NCBI GenBank assembly: GCA_032433595.1
Contig: JASWJB010000023.1
Coordinates: 1-64,000, forward strand
Source of the DNA: Conoideocrella luteorostrata
Taxonomy: Eukaryota; Ascomycota; Sordariomycetes; Hypocreales; Clavicipitaceae
Length of the DNA: 64,000 bases
Direction of reading: 5' to 3'
The first letter of the stretch is position 1. Each line of letters opens with the position of its first letter. The notes under the pieces were generated by a model. That model was not told the DNA's origin. It made no database searches and saw only the letters and a program-made list of their open reading frames with translations. Below are positions 44,060 through 55,137 of this stretch, in pieces. Made by a program: the position numbers and the translations under genes.

Positions 44060-44064
44060 GTATT

Positions 44065-45229
44065 AGCATGCTGTCTTTTTACAGCGCCATGCTCAGCAAG
44101 CCTTTTGCGCTTTAATCGGTAATACTCCGGATTTCGCTGAGTGCAATGTGATTGCTTTATGGCGGTCATTTTCGAACGCAAGGCCGGGAAGTCTAAGGGG
44201 GTGCATCATGTAAAACTTTATTCGAAACAGAATCAGGCCCACTAGGATATGAGGTGCGAGAAAGTGTCCGGTCTGGTCTAGCGCTAGTGGTAGCCGCAAG
44301 CGCATAAAATAGCGGACGTACGGCATTTGAGTCAGAAAACTCCTAAATACAAGCAAATTGCATGTGGGGTACACAAGTCGACTAACTTCACGATTCATAT
44401 AACGAGATCGACTTGCAGGGTGCTACGCTATGCTGTTGTTATCTAATAGCATGGATGCTCCTGTTAGATAACCAAGGAAGGAAGCGGATACGCATTAGGG
44501 AGGAAAAGAGAAATAATAAGCTAAAGGCAATATTAATAGGAGGAGCTAAAAGCATTTATTAGAGAATAAATTCCTAATTTATTATTAATATTAATTTTAT
44601 TAAAACTATAAATATTTATTAACTTTACTAAATATTATTAATTTATGTTAGCTTCAAGCAATAGTTATAAATAACGCTAGTAAATTCTTAGTTAAGTACT
44701 CTTTTAGCTACTCGCGCGTGCCAAATCTTACTCGTAGCCCTGTGGAATCCCAACCGGACAATTTATGCTTTAGATATTAATGCTGCGAAATAACCCCACC
44801 AAGGGCTCCAGCCAAATCTCTTGTTACGCTGACCTCATTTGTATAGCTGAAATAAGACACTAGAATCTGGAATATAACAGCATTATTACAAAACACACGT
44901 ATGGATATAGCACTATGACTCGGTGACAAGCCGTCTTTAGTTTAAATTTAAATGGATAAGGAGTTGACTAACCCAATTGACTATGGAAACAGCTTCAAGT
45001 ATGATACAGCCTGTAGTTCTAAACATAATTAAGGCATTAATTTATTTATTTACTATTGAGCTTACTTAAGTGTATGCTGCTCGTTGAGAATAACAGTGAA
45101 GTACTTATAGTCGGACGCTTGCTGTACCTCTTCGGTTAGAGGAAATTTAATCAACAACAAGTGTCTCGCATCTTTCCCGCTACCTGAGCTAGTTATAATC
45201 TCTCTTTATAAGCCTTTACTTTCTAAACC
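44065..45229. other. AT-rich decayed stretch, then promoter of the M43 protease
   Basis: 44500-44700 is extremely AT-rich (ATTATTAATATTAATTTT runs) with no coding pattern, as expected for heavily RIP-mutated DNA. A TTTATAAG box near 45205 precedes the protease ATG at 45230. Confidence 0.6.
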
Positions 45230-46535
45230 ATGCGGTTTATACTTCCCATTGCGGTAATGGCTGCGGTAGCTGCCTCAGCTGGCCTGAAATCTAGACCAAA
45301 AGCGTCAGAAATTTGCGGTGTTCGACCCGTCTCGAGCAGTTTAGCCGCGACAAAGAGCAATGGTGTCTCTCGCTATAAGCGAGGTAACGGTGAGAATATA
45401 AATATCGACGTCTACGTCCACGTTCTTGGAAGCCCAACCGACAATAAGGCCAATCGAACGGAATTTCTCCTAAACGTAAGTTGCCTATTCTAGCTAATTT
45501 ATACCAAAGACCAAAAAAAGAAGTAACTAAGAGTTTATAGAGGGGCGATATAAATAAGCAAATAAAAGCACTTAACAGCGGTTTCCAATCTGCAAACATA
45601 TCATTTATACTTCAGGGCGTGGACTGGACTATTTGGCCTCCTTCTTCTTATTATCATCCATTTTCGAATGTTGTACATGACGAAAAGCTGAGGGATCTCC
45701 ATAAGGGTAACTTATCAACCTTAAACCTATATTTTCTCAATGGTACCAAAACTCATGCCGGCATCGCTTCAACTACATTGAACGTGTACTCAACGCAGAT
45801 CCATGCTGTCTGGTTGAACAGCAACACTGTTCCTGGAGGCAATAACCCTTACTTCAACCAGGGCAAGTCTGCTGTCCATGAAGTTGGCCATTGGCTTGGA
45901 TTTGATACTCATACCGCAACAGAAGAGTGTTTTGATAAGTAGGTCACTAGAACTCGGAACAGTGCAAACTTAAATACTTACTAACGTGATGAATAGACAC
46001 CCCTGCAAGACTTCACCCGAATGTATCAACTACATGAGTTTTGCCAACGAGTAAGATACGTATACACTATAGTCGAAGAAACATTCTAACGTTGAATCCA
46101 AGTGAATGCAAAACTGAGTTTAACTCGGAGCAAATAGCACTGATGCGTAATTTTGCGACGCAAGTTAAACTAGGGCAGCGTCCCAAGTACTACACAGAAC
46201 TGGAAAGCGAGAAGGCGCCACCTTTCGACCCGGAGACTTCACCCGGCGACACGGAGACTAGCCCTCCGGAGCAAGCTAGTAATACATGCGATAGCGAGGA
46301 AGATGCTCAGACAACGTACCACATATCTCTTGATGAGTGTCGCAAAAGATATTCGCAGTGTATTTCAGAGCTCGGGGAGGACGCTAAAAAGCCAGACGCT
46401 ATTTGGTTTTGCATAATGCTGAAAAGCACGCCATCAGACACAACAGAATCAGCGGCCACCACGACATCGCAGACAAAAACATTAGCAGTCGTCAACAAGC
46501 CAACCCAGCCGACCAAGTCGGCGCCACCCGCATAG
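45230..46535 (+). CDS. Secreted M43 (pappalysin-like) metalloprotease, 351 aa
   Basis: Exons are 45230-45475, 45616-45938, 45997-46050 and 46103-46535; all are GT-AG and in phase. The signal peptide is MRFILPIAVMAAVAASAG. The zinc site HEVGHWLGFDTH (about residues 170-181) has the full HExxHxxGxxH of metzincins. The Met-turn follows in INYMSFAND (Met about 203), then the C-terminal Cys block of MEP1-like enzymes (ECKTEFNSEQIALM). The segment between zinc site and Met-turn is only about 20 residues, shorter than the Cys-rich loop usual in fungal MEP1 enzymes. An extra C-terminal extension has a four-Cys cluster and a Ser/Thr/Pro tail. It is expected to be extracellular and active. Confidence 0.85.
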
Positions 46536-46665
46536 AATCAACTGATGGAGTGTATTCGAGGATTCTCGCGTGAGTTTAGACAGTGCAAATTGCAGATGAA
46601 ATGTGAAAACAAGATCCTTGACAAGGCGTACGATGCTTGCATACAAAAGTCACGGGTACCCTAGT

Positions 46666-46941
46666 TGTCACACGGAATCACGTAGAATCCCGTGGCATTC
46701 AATGAATTCCATCAAATCTTTCGGAATCTTAACATTCCGTGGAACCTATCGAAAGCCTCATCTGAAGCACAATAGAAGGGCTGAATCTTAGCTCCAAGGT
46801 CTGACGGAAATCCTAGATGGACGGAATCTAGAGAGGAGTTTCAGGCATAAATAGCTGACGGATTCCTCGTCAAATTAGATAGAAATCAAGGACAACATTC
46901 CAAGCAACCATCAGATGATTCGCAGCTGCCACATCGTGACA
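46666..46941 (-). mobile_element. Family D LTR-like copy (276 bp)
   Basis: It is bounded by TGTCACACGG and CACATCGTGACA, and its interior matches family D (TAGATAGAAATCAAGGAC). The flanks CTAGT and TAATA do not match, so it is recombined or decayed. Confidence 0.65.
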
Positions 46942-47163
46942 TAATAACGTGTTATATGGAAGGTAAAAAGCCTTTAGAGTTCGTTCAGAAAATACTTCAA
47001 AATAAAATAATAAATACGGTTGTGGTCTAGATTCGAGCTTGACACTTGGTACTAGTGGTACCATTGCCAACACGCACATATTTAGCACCCACCAAGTCAG
47101 TCAACTCAACACAATTCACTTTCTCACTTTGCGCGCCACAGCAAGCGTCTAACCAATAGAGAC

Positions 47164-47475
47164 ATGAGAAAAGTCGATGCTGTTGATTTGATACCTTCTT
47201 ACGGGTCTAATTACGCCGACCAAACCGGTCAATTTCTCCTCATTGTTAGAAGCCACTGTCAGCTAAATGAAACCGTCCTCATTAAGGCGCTTGTGGACCA
47301 CAGTCTTCGATATGCATCCAAGAACGACAAGTGGTCCCAAGGCGGACGTGAGGTATTCCGCGAGAGTGTCTTCTTCTTTACATCCAGAGGCAAAAAAGTC
47401 GAGTGTTGCCTCGACCAGGAGAAAACATACTCTCTTTTACCTCGATTGCCCCCCCCCACAGCTATTGTTGACTGA
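47164..47475 (+). CDS. Hypothetical 103-aa protein (weak)
   Basis: The frame MRKVDAVDLIPSYGSNYAD to PPPTAIVD has ordinary composition (KVECCLDQEKTYSLLPRL) but no recognised domain, signal peptide or introns. It follows 220 bp after a family-D copy. It may be a real small gene or chance. Confidence 0.3.
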   Translation: MRKVDAVDLIPSYGSNYADQTGQFLLIVRSHCQLNETVLIKALVDHSLRYASKNDKWSQGGREVFRESVFFFTSRGKKVECCLDQEKTYSLLPRLPPPTAIVD

Positions 47476-48993
47476 CTGACTACGCCGGGGCTCGCTCCCA
47501 TAGGCATATATTGAATTAGCCAACGTTGATGGATGAGATGATGGAAGGTCTGAAGACGAGAGGGAACCTTTGGTGGAACCCATTTCTCACATTCTCACAT
47601 ATGGGCTTGTCACAGGAAAATGAGCCTATTTAAGGGTCATAGGTACACATGAAAAGTGACCTCTGGCTACGCCAGTTTTTATGTGACAGGGCTGAAGTCG
47701 GGCGGCACCACGGCCACCTCGCCAGTCTTTGCTGGAGAGGACAGCGACCTCACTCAGAGCAGCGATCCGGCGGCACGATAAAGAGCTGCTAAAAAGACGC
47801 CTACCAACAAAGTGGCGCATCAGGATGACATTCTGCAGCTATCCCTATGCACTGTGCCACCTGAAATGGTGAGGAGCATCAATAACAAAACAAAACACGA
47901 AATCTCCACTGAACTACATGAATGTCATGGCGTGCCTTTCGATGAGTTGACAAGCTTTCCCGATATCGGCAGCATTTTGAACAAGTTGTCTTTCCAGTTA
48001 AAGACTTCAATTCCCCTATTCCATGTGACATGAGCAGCAGGTTAAGACACTTTGGGTCAAGTAGGATGATTCCTGCCCCTACTTCGAGAAGTCAGTTTTG
48101 TTTCAAGGTTGTATTTCGCGTCTTCAGTGTCTTTGCCCACTCATAAGGGGGTTTACAATAAAATGAAGAAGGATCTCCGCAATTTTTTAACTAGCAAATT
48201 GTCGCAAACGCTTAGATTTACTTTTCATGTCCTCCAGCACGGGCTACCCCATGGAGGCTTAGCCAAACGGCGACCGTTACGACGTCCAGTATCCAGCTTT
48301 CCGCGATGCAACGTAGCTTACCACTGTCAAAGCTGCCAAAGATACAGCCCAAGTAATTCGAGATGGTGCTGGAAACTATCACGAGCAGAAGTATGCACTG
48401 ATAGGCTGCTCCCAATACACTGCAATCTATCTCCTACTAAAAATGGCAACTCTCCGCCTGTGTGCGTGGTTTTATGACCACCTAGGGTAGGCAAAGGTGC
48501 CTTGGTCTGTCATTTTAACGATGGCTCAAACTTATCACAAAGCCCAAAATCTTTCTATCGCTCTCAAGCTGCGTCAAAGCGTGCAGTCACTACCAATTAC
48601 ATAGCAGTCTAACCGAGCTACGTTGAGCCTCTTGAGTGAACTGTTGGACATCTGAATCTGCTCGTTGACTGCAGGATTTCGCCGCTATACAGAATGAGAA
48701 AGGTGACGTGCTCGTCACATAGGTTTTCACAGGCAAAATAGTTCTCGCTGTAATGTTTTCGACCCATAAGAACTATATTCGTCTCTCTTTTGGAACTAAT
48801 TTATATGCCAAGAGCTGATTAGTTGATTTATTTCCTAAACTTCCCCAGCATCTTCATCGCCCACACAGTATCGCTATGGGTACTTTTTGGCTTCGTCACT
48901 ATGCAAAGACGGGATGCCTGGTATATATATAAGCCGTGAAACAGGTTCTGTCCTATTACAAGTCCAAGAGTCAGTGTCGGATCAGATTCAACC
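47476..48993. other. Decayed coding traces, unassigned
   Basis: Short frames look partly coding, for example KAAKDTAQVIRDGAGNYHEQ (about 48320-48390) after an in-frame TAG, and ELHECHGVPFDELTSFPDIG near 47915. No family is recognised. One or more degraded genes are possible. Confidence 0.35.
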
Positions 48994-51874
48994 TTATAGA
49001 ACTGCTACGTACTTGCCAGAGGTTGTTGGACTAATTGTGATTCTCGACTCTTTCAGTTTAGACTCCACGACGGTGCTTAGAAGTCCAACCATGAGTCCAA
49101 TAAGGGTAGGAAGTTTAGGATGAACTTCCATTGGGGGAACATATGGCCGTACAAGACTATGGAGCTCTGTATCAGAAATGTACTCTCCATTATGGCTATC
49201 AGCAGCTTCGATCTTTTCTTCTTCGTACAATGCTCCCATTTTAATAGATAAAAGAGTATTGAGTTCCTTGCGAACTTGGTCTTTTAAAACTGGGAATGCA
49301 TTGGGCTGCTGATCTTCTTTAATCTTGCCTTGAAGTAGCTGTACCACGTAGGCCGCATGTGTGATGGCAATTGTGTTGGCGAGGTCGTCTGACACACTAG
49401 AAGCTTCTCGCTTAATATAGTCCTGCGCAGACAATGTGCGTGGAATAACCTTCAATCTTTTTGATTGGCCCAGAATAAACGACATTTCCAGGAGACTGGG
49501 CACTTGAAGGGGCGCGTTTCGCAGAGATTGTGCTATTTTGTCCATGTGCTCGCGGGCAGACTTTTGTCTGATCTGTTTCGCTCTGTCGTATTGTTTTTTT
49601 GCAACGGCTGCAGCATATTCTTCGGAATTGTCTTCGCCATTTAGTGGCTCAGGACCCTGATATTTCATAATCATCTCCTCAGAGGTGGTTTTGGCGATGA
49701 ATTCGCTATTATATTTATCTTTAAGCGAATTAGTGAAATTATCCCTGAGAATAAGCGGAAGACTTAGCAAGAGCTTCTGCTGCCTCTTTGCAATTTCAGT
49801 TAATGTTTCGTTTCGGATAATTTTCGTAATATTTTCAGAGCTGATCTGGAGCTTATTTTGATCTGCACCAGGCGTGGGTATACGGCTGGTCGCATTTAAT
49901 GCGCCTATTGTCTGCGCGCTTTGGGAACTTAGAGCTAACGCCTTGATTTGAAGAGCACCCTCCGGCTTGGAAGCATAGCTGCTGTTGCTATTCTTGGGGT
50001 AGAGATGTTCATGTGAGTATATATACGGATAGAGCTTGTCACTGAGAAGATCTTTCCATGACTTATCACGAGCGCTCTGCATCTCTTCGTTGGTTGGCAG
50101 CTTCGGCGGAGGAACAAACGTCTGGATAATTATTCTCAGAAAGCCAACGACAAAAGAAGCGGGAAGGAAACCACTCAGAAACAAGCCATCCCCAAGATAG
50201 CACATGGCCGCATCAATGTCATCAAAAGTAGAAGTCTTGCCGTTCTGTCCTGCAGCTGCTTGCCCGATGGCACAACCCACAAGGGGTATAATAGCTGAGA
50301 CGGCTGCAGCCCGATCCAAGGCACTCGCTTCATTTGTGAACGCCTGCAATACGCCAGTTGCCCATGCGTATGTTCCAGCAACTCCGGCTACCTTTCCTGC
50401 CGTTGCACCACCAGAGCCAGCTCGTAATCTCGGCGACGAAGGCTCTAGTGGAATGTACTTCAGCAATTTAGTACGCACATCGGAGAATTGCGTCTTCCGC
50501 TTTTCTGGAAGCTTCTTTAAGTTCAATTCATCAGCGAATTTAGAGAACTCGATTTCTGATACTTCCTCCGCGGTTTTTGCCACGCTTGAGTCTCCCGGTT
50601 GGGGGGCTGGCAGCTCTTTGCCTCCTTTTACACCTTTATCCTTTCGCACGCCTTCTTCCCCTTTTGATTTCCCTTCACCTTGAGTAACTTTGGTCTCGGA
50701 CTGCTGCTGATGAGCAGCCTTCTGGTCAGTAGCCTTCTAATCAGCAGGCTTCTTTTCGTTATCCTTGTCAGGATGTTCGGTTTGCGATCCGCCTGTCTCG
50801 CCGTTTTTTGTTGGTTTGGAAGCTGTACCGCACGCGCCACCCCCTTCCTGTCTCTCGCAGTGGAAGATTGTCTTGATGTTTGTACTAAATGAGAGGTCGT
50901 CCAAACGGATAAATTGGTTCTTTTCGTAGACAACGCCCACAGCTCTAGCTTTTCCTGTTATCCTCGCACGCTCATAGTCAGCACTACTTTTCCTGACCAT
51001 GCTGTGTTTTTTAATAATAGTCAACCGACATACAAATTAAGAGAAAATAAATAGAAGCAGAATCCTGATTTTTTTTTTCGAGTTTTATAAAAGAAAAAGA
51101 GATTAAACGTACCATCTCTGCCTTTAACGAGTATCTTCTTCCTCCACTTTTCGCCCGGCTCATGTTTTAGCTTTTGGCCACGTCCCTGGTCAATAGCCTG
51201 GGCGACCCGTTCCCGGCTAATAGCTAAATTTTAATCTACTGTGATCTTTTCAAGCACAGGTTTATTGGTCGAGCTTCTAAGATAGTAGCCCTCTTGGACC
51301 TTAGCCTCAACGTCATAGGTACTCTTAAAATTGTCCCCTTCAGAGTGTTCCGCTATGCCAATGAAATTATCGTTTTGCGTCACAATAGCTCGGAATTTAC
51401 CGGGAAGTTTGGCTCGGCGTCCAGCGCGGTTCAGAATAATCTCGCCGTTCTCTATATCAACATTAGTAAGAGATTTGTGTTTGCTTTCACAAAAAAAAAA
51501 AAAATCCATGCCAGTGACTTACCCTTCTTCACCAAGTCCACTTCAACTAGTTTTGTAGTTGGTTTTATATCTGGGCTTTGGAATAAACCACCAGACTTTG
51601 ATTTGCCGTTTTCTAGACCGTGGTTACCGAAGCCGTTTTTTCGATAGGATGACTTAATAGCCGTTTGAATATCGTCACGCGTCCAAACCGTGCCATCAAG
51701 GGTTATTGTAGCGGGGATTCTGTTGCTACCTGTGGGGCGATCAAGGCCAAGCCTAGATATACCGTGGGAATGGGAATGGGAATGGGAATGGGAATGGGAA
51801 CGGGAATGGGAATGCCGAAGAGCGTCTGAGAGGACGGCGAGTCCGAAGACAATGGCATGCTTGAGACCAGGCAT
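48994..51874 (-). pseudogene. Secreted multidomain protein: RNase-like head, enterotoxin-type tail; broken
   Basis: The first exon (from 51874) has a signal peptide and a Ser-His repeat encoded by a hexanucleotide run. A microbial RNase/ribotoxin-like domain follows over two exons (GTAAGT donor near 51520, ATATAG acceptor near 51450). It has a late FRAIV...FIGIAEH block like the Arg and His sites of RNase T1/N1 folds. An in-frame TAA (51231-51233), a one-base slip near 51000 and TAG (50737-50739) interrupt it. The last 551 codons (50649-48994) are open and resemble the C-terminal half of fungal heat-labile-enterotoxin-like proteins (ASALDRAAAVSAIIPLVGC). Both stops are one C-to-T step from Gln in CpA context. 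No single full-length product is expected. Activity of either part is not shown. Confidence 0.6.
51765..51815. repeat. Hexanucleotide repeat TGGGAA, about 8 units
   Basis: (TGGGAA)n with one TGGGAACGGGAA variant, on the minus strand coding Ser-His alternation in the broken secreted protein. Copy number is likely variable. Confidence 0.95.
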
Positions 51875-54005
51875 TGGCTGCGGCTGTTATGGATACGGAA
51901 AATGCAGCGAACCGTATGTCGAAAAGCTGACATGAAAAAAATGGCTTGTTGTTGACTCTCAAGTAAAAATCATGGTGCTTGACCAGAACTTGGCCTTTTT
52001 ATAGAGTTGATGGCAGACATGTAGCGAAATTTGGTTGCGCTATGGATATGGCAATTGTGGATATTATGGACGGCATGGAGTGAGTCAATTCGTCCGGTGT
52101 TGATCACTTTACATTTGATTTGAACCAGTCTGGGGCTCGGGACTTTGCCTATTGCATGCATGCGTAAGGCTTCACGGTAGCCCCACAGTCGAGATGTCTC
52201 AGCGAGTCATTTTCGTTCGGTCCGGTGTTTGATAACGCCGTTGATAACGCCACAGCACAGTGAATAAAGCTTGAGTGTTTTAAGGGTTTTCTTCATACAC
52301 AGCAGTGTGGTATTGGGTGCTTTGGCTCTGTTGGTTAACATTGCCATGTGTCGCGCGATCACGCGGAATAGCGCGATGCTACTTTGCCCAACAGTCGTCC
52401 AATTCTTGGGTAGGTTAGGGTCAACTCGGAGCAGTTTGACGAGGAACCGGTAATAAGAACGGAGTACTCCGTACGGAGTGACTAGTTATGCAGCTGTCCA
52501 TTGCGGAGGACGGAGTAACCCTAACTCACATGCCGCGCGATGCCCAAACTGTGGTGATCGCTCCCTGCATCATGTCTACGGAATGAACGGTTGCCAAGTA
52601 CAGACTCGGCGGCGTGAAGTTTTTGCCCCCTTGCCCCTGCAGGTGTCTTCCACGCCAGCGGGTGTATAAAAACACTGTGCGTGCCCCATACGGTAGTTTG
52701 CAAATACGTATGCGGGATTTCGCCCTCGCCCAGAGAATTCCCGCTGTATAACCGGCCTTTACTAGTGTGGCTTGGCGGCCTATTTTGTCCCATCATCAGG
52801 GCTAGCTAGCTGTCTGCCGAGTGGGCCTAAGATTTGCTACAAACACCATCGGCTACTTCCGAGTGGAGCACTCCGCACCTAACTAGCTGGTAAGTAAGGG
52901 ACGTCAGGTCTTGCGACCGCTTCAGGTAAAGTAGGCTGCTTATCAACGTTGGCCACCCCGAAGCTGGATGTAACGGCTCTGGCTGATTACCAAGGGATTA
53001 ACCTAGTGGCGGGTTTATGCTGGCAGTACCGTTAGGGCGTAGATCTGAGCAATGGATGTGTGTGACGTCTAATAATAAACCGAAGGTCGTAATCAGAGTG
53101 ATTATTTAGATAGACAATGTACTTGGGTAAATGATTATACTAAAAGCTCACTAGCTATTGTCTCTTAAAAGAGTGTAATTTATCGAGGACTATATACTAA
53201 GGTAATCACTTAGGATGTTGGTGAGCTATGAAGGTGTTCACGCTGTCAGCGTGGTGATCGCGACGACTGCTCACTTATGTACGGGGTGAGCGCAAGCTAA
53301 TTGACCTGCAACGCCGAACCTTCTGCCGTGATTCCCCCCAAGTCTCAGTGTAGTACTCCACAGCGGAGTGGTCAAGAGGAACGGGCTATGCTCAGATGGC
53401 GTAGCGCTAGCACTGCTTTAGCCCCTGTGGGGTCAATCATAACAGTCGAATAATAAGAATAATTGCGTAAATTAGGCTTATAAACTATTATAATATAAGC
53501 AGTTATTAAAGTAGTTCTTTAAAGTAGTAAAATTGTCCTTATTATTTTACTTAATTTCACAAGGAATTAAATCTCTTTTATGGATAATTTTTATCTAGCT
53601 ATTTTAGCATATTAGATGCTCGGAATCTTAATGTAACGGATTCGGTTGTACGCATACGGTGTCACGAAAACGGAATGTCTGAAAACATCAAAATGTCTGA
53701 ATACATTAGCATAGTAAGCTCCGTGTCACAAATGATCATGGCAACAGGTTTCAAAGAGCCATGCTTATCCAGCGTTGGAGTCAGATCGAGGCGATCATCA
53801 AGCAAACTATTAATAGATAATAGCGTAAGATGGTCTGCAAAACACACCGATGCAATGTATCGACTAGGCTGGAGTTCCATAGCACACAGGCGGCTGGTGG
53901 GTAGTGTGGTCCCGTTTTAGAACTTGAGATTATATTCACTCTTTCCGCAACTTCGCCGTTGTGCCTCGGGAGCATCCGCCCACAGAGCATACATGAGGAT
54001 GAGGT
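51875..54005. other. Intergenic region without supported genes
   Basis: It contains nested palindromes ACGGAGTACTCCGTACGGAGT (52458-52478) and GTACTCC...GGAGTGG (about 53346), and the palindrome CACGCTG-T-CAGCGTG (53239-53253). A tRNA-like A-box look-alike lies near 53385, and very AT-rich DNA at 53440-53640. Open frames are short. Confidence 0.5.
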
Positions 54006-54318
54006 TGTTGAGATTAGAGTGGCACCTTCGGAAATGACCGATGCCTCGTATTAGCTAGTATCGTACGATAAGTGGAAAGGTGGTATAATGCACCGGGATA
54101 GCTGCCTAAGGCCACTAATTCAGGGAAATGTGCCGGGTACTGAAGAACTATATAGAAAGGTCGCGGTGCTCTTCAGAGGGCATCATCATGAATCATATCA
54201 TTATTGTCAGAATTCATCACTTTCCGGTCTCTTCATCAAATTCATCTATTCCTGCCGACTTCCACTGTTGTAAATTGCTCCTTTACCTCATATCTATGTA
54301 AAGGCACATAACCCAACA
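54006..54318 (+). mobile_element. Solo LTR, family A (313 bp)
   Basis: It runs from TGTTGAGATTAGAGTGGC to CATAACCCAACA with the perfect duplication GAGGT (54001-54005 and 54319-54323). A TATA-like ACTATATAG lies near 54148. It is the copy closest to the gasdermin-like gene. Confidence 0.96.
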
Positions 54319-55137
54319 GAGGTGAGCCTCAAATGTCAGTTCTGAAGCCCATATTCCGGTACGATCAAGACCGAGACTGAATCGATTTTCTTGGATCCTT
54401 ATTCTGTTAAATTACGTTCAAATGAATACTCTAGCCAACCTCTAACAAAAACTTTTAAAGCATTAATTGACCCGCAGGATCTCATTCGCTAGCAACCGTT
54501 TAGGTCATGACATTGTACAAACGCGAAAGGTCGGAAGGGCTAGCTACAGATCAGAGTCAACTCTGGAAAATCCCAGGCCCTTTCTAGTACTACGGCCACC
54601 GCAAGACCAGCCTAGCGAGGTGGATCGCGGGGATTCCGACCACGAAGTTTATCCCTGGGGACCGAATTCATGTTCTCTGGATAATGGCTATCCCACGTCC
54701 GTAAACCTTACTTATGAAGATTTTCGAGATTACTAAACTAATCTAGCATGTTTCTCGGTGCTGGCCACTTTCGCCTCAAGATTAGCAGGCTCTACTTTCC
54801 CCGTAGCTCGTGATATTGCTGGGTCAATGAACGATGAGCCCCGCAGCCCCTAGACTGCGGGGCTGGGTTGGCGCCGCGGAGATTCGGAAAATACTACTCC
54901 GTACTTTGGTACAGCTCGACAGAGGATCCATATATCGATTTTATTGGCTGGATTGAGTTGGGCAGCGGTGCGGCTGAGCTAGCTGACACGGAGAGGGACG
55001 CTCGAGAAGTAACTCGCGAGGGTCAGATAGCCTTGTTTCGAATGGCGTGAATATATGTTCTTCCAGCCCGGTTTTCGCTCACCCAGGCAGTCCAGAAATT
55101 TCCCGCTAGAATTCTCTTCGGCATCCCTTCCGCTACG
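54319..55137. other. Upstream region of the gasdermin-like gene, with two short frames
   Basis: Frames at 54467-54736 (89 codons) and 54868-55050 (YIDFIGWIELGSGAAELADT) have plausible composition but no recognised family. They could be remnants of another gene or chance. No clear TATA box was found. Confidence 0.4.

Noticed and set aside
50204..50683. 159-codon plus-strand frame opposite the enterotoxin-type tail
   Set aside because: It is antisense to a 551-codon frame with family-like features; the translation has no recognisable domain.
51703..51962. Pro/Phe-Ile-Pro repeat proteins in other frames
   Set aside because: They are artefacts of the TGGGAA hexanucleotide repeat.
53383..53455. 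tRNA-like sequence (GCTCAGATGGCGTAGCGC with a later GGGTCAATC)
   Set aside because: The A-box and B-box resemblance is weak and no acceptor or anticodon stem closes, so no tRNA or SINE is called.
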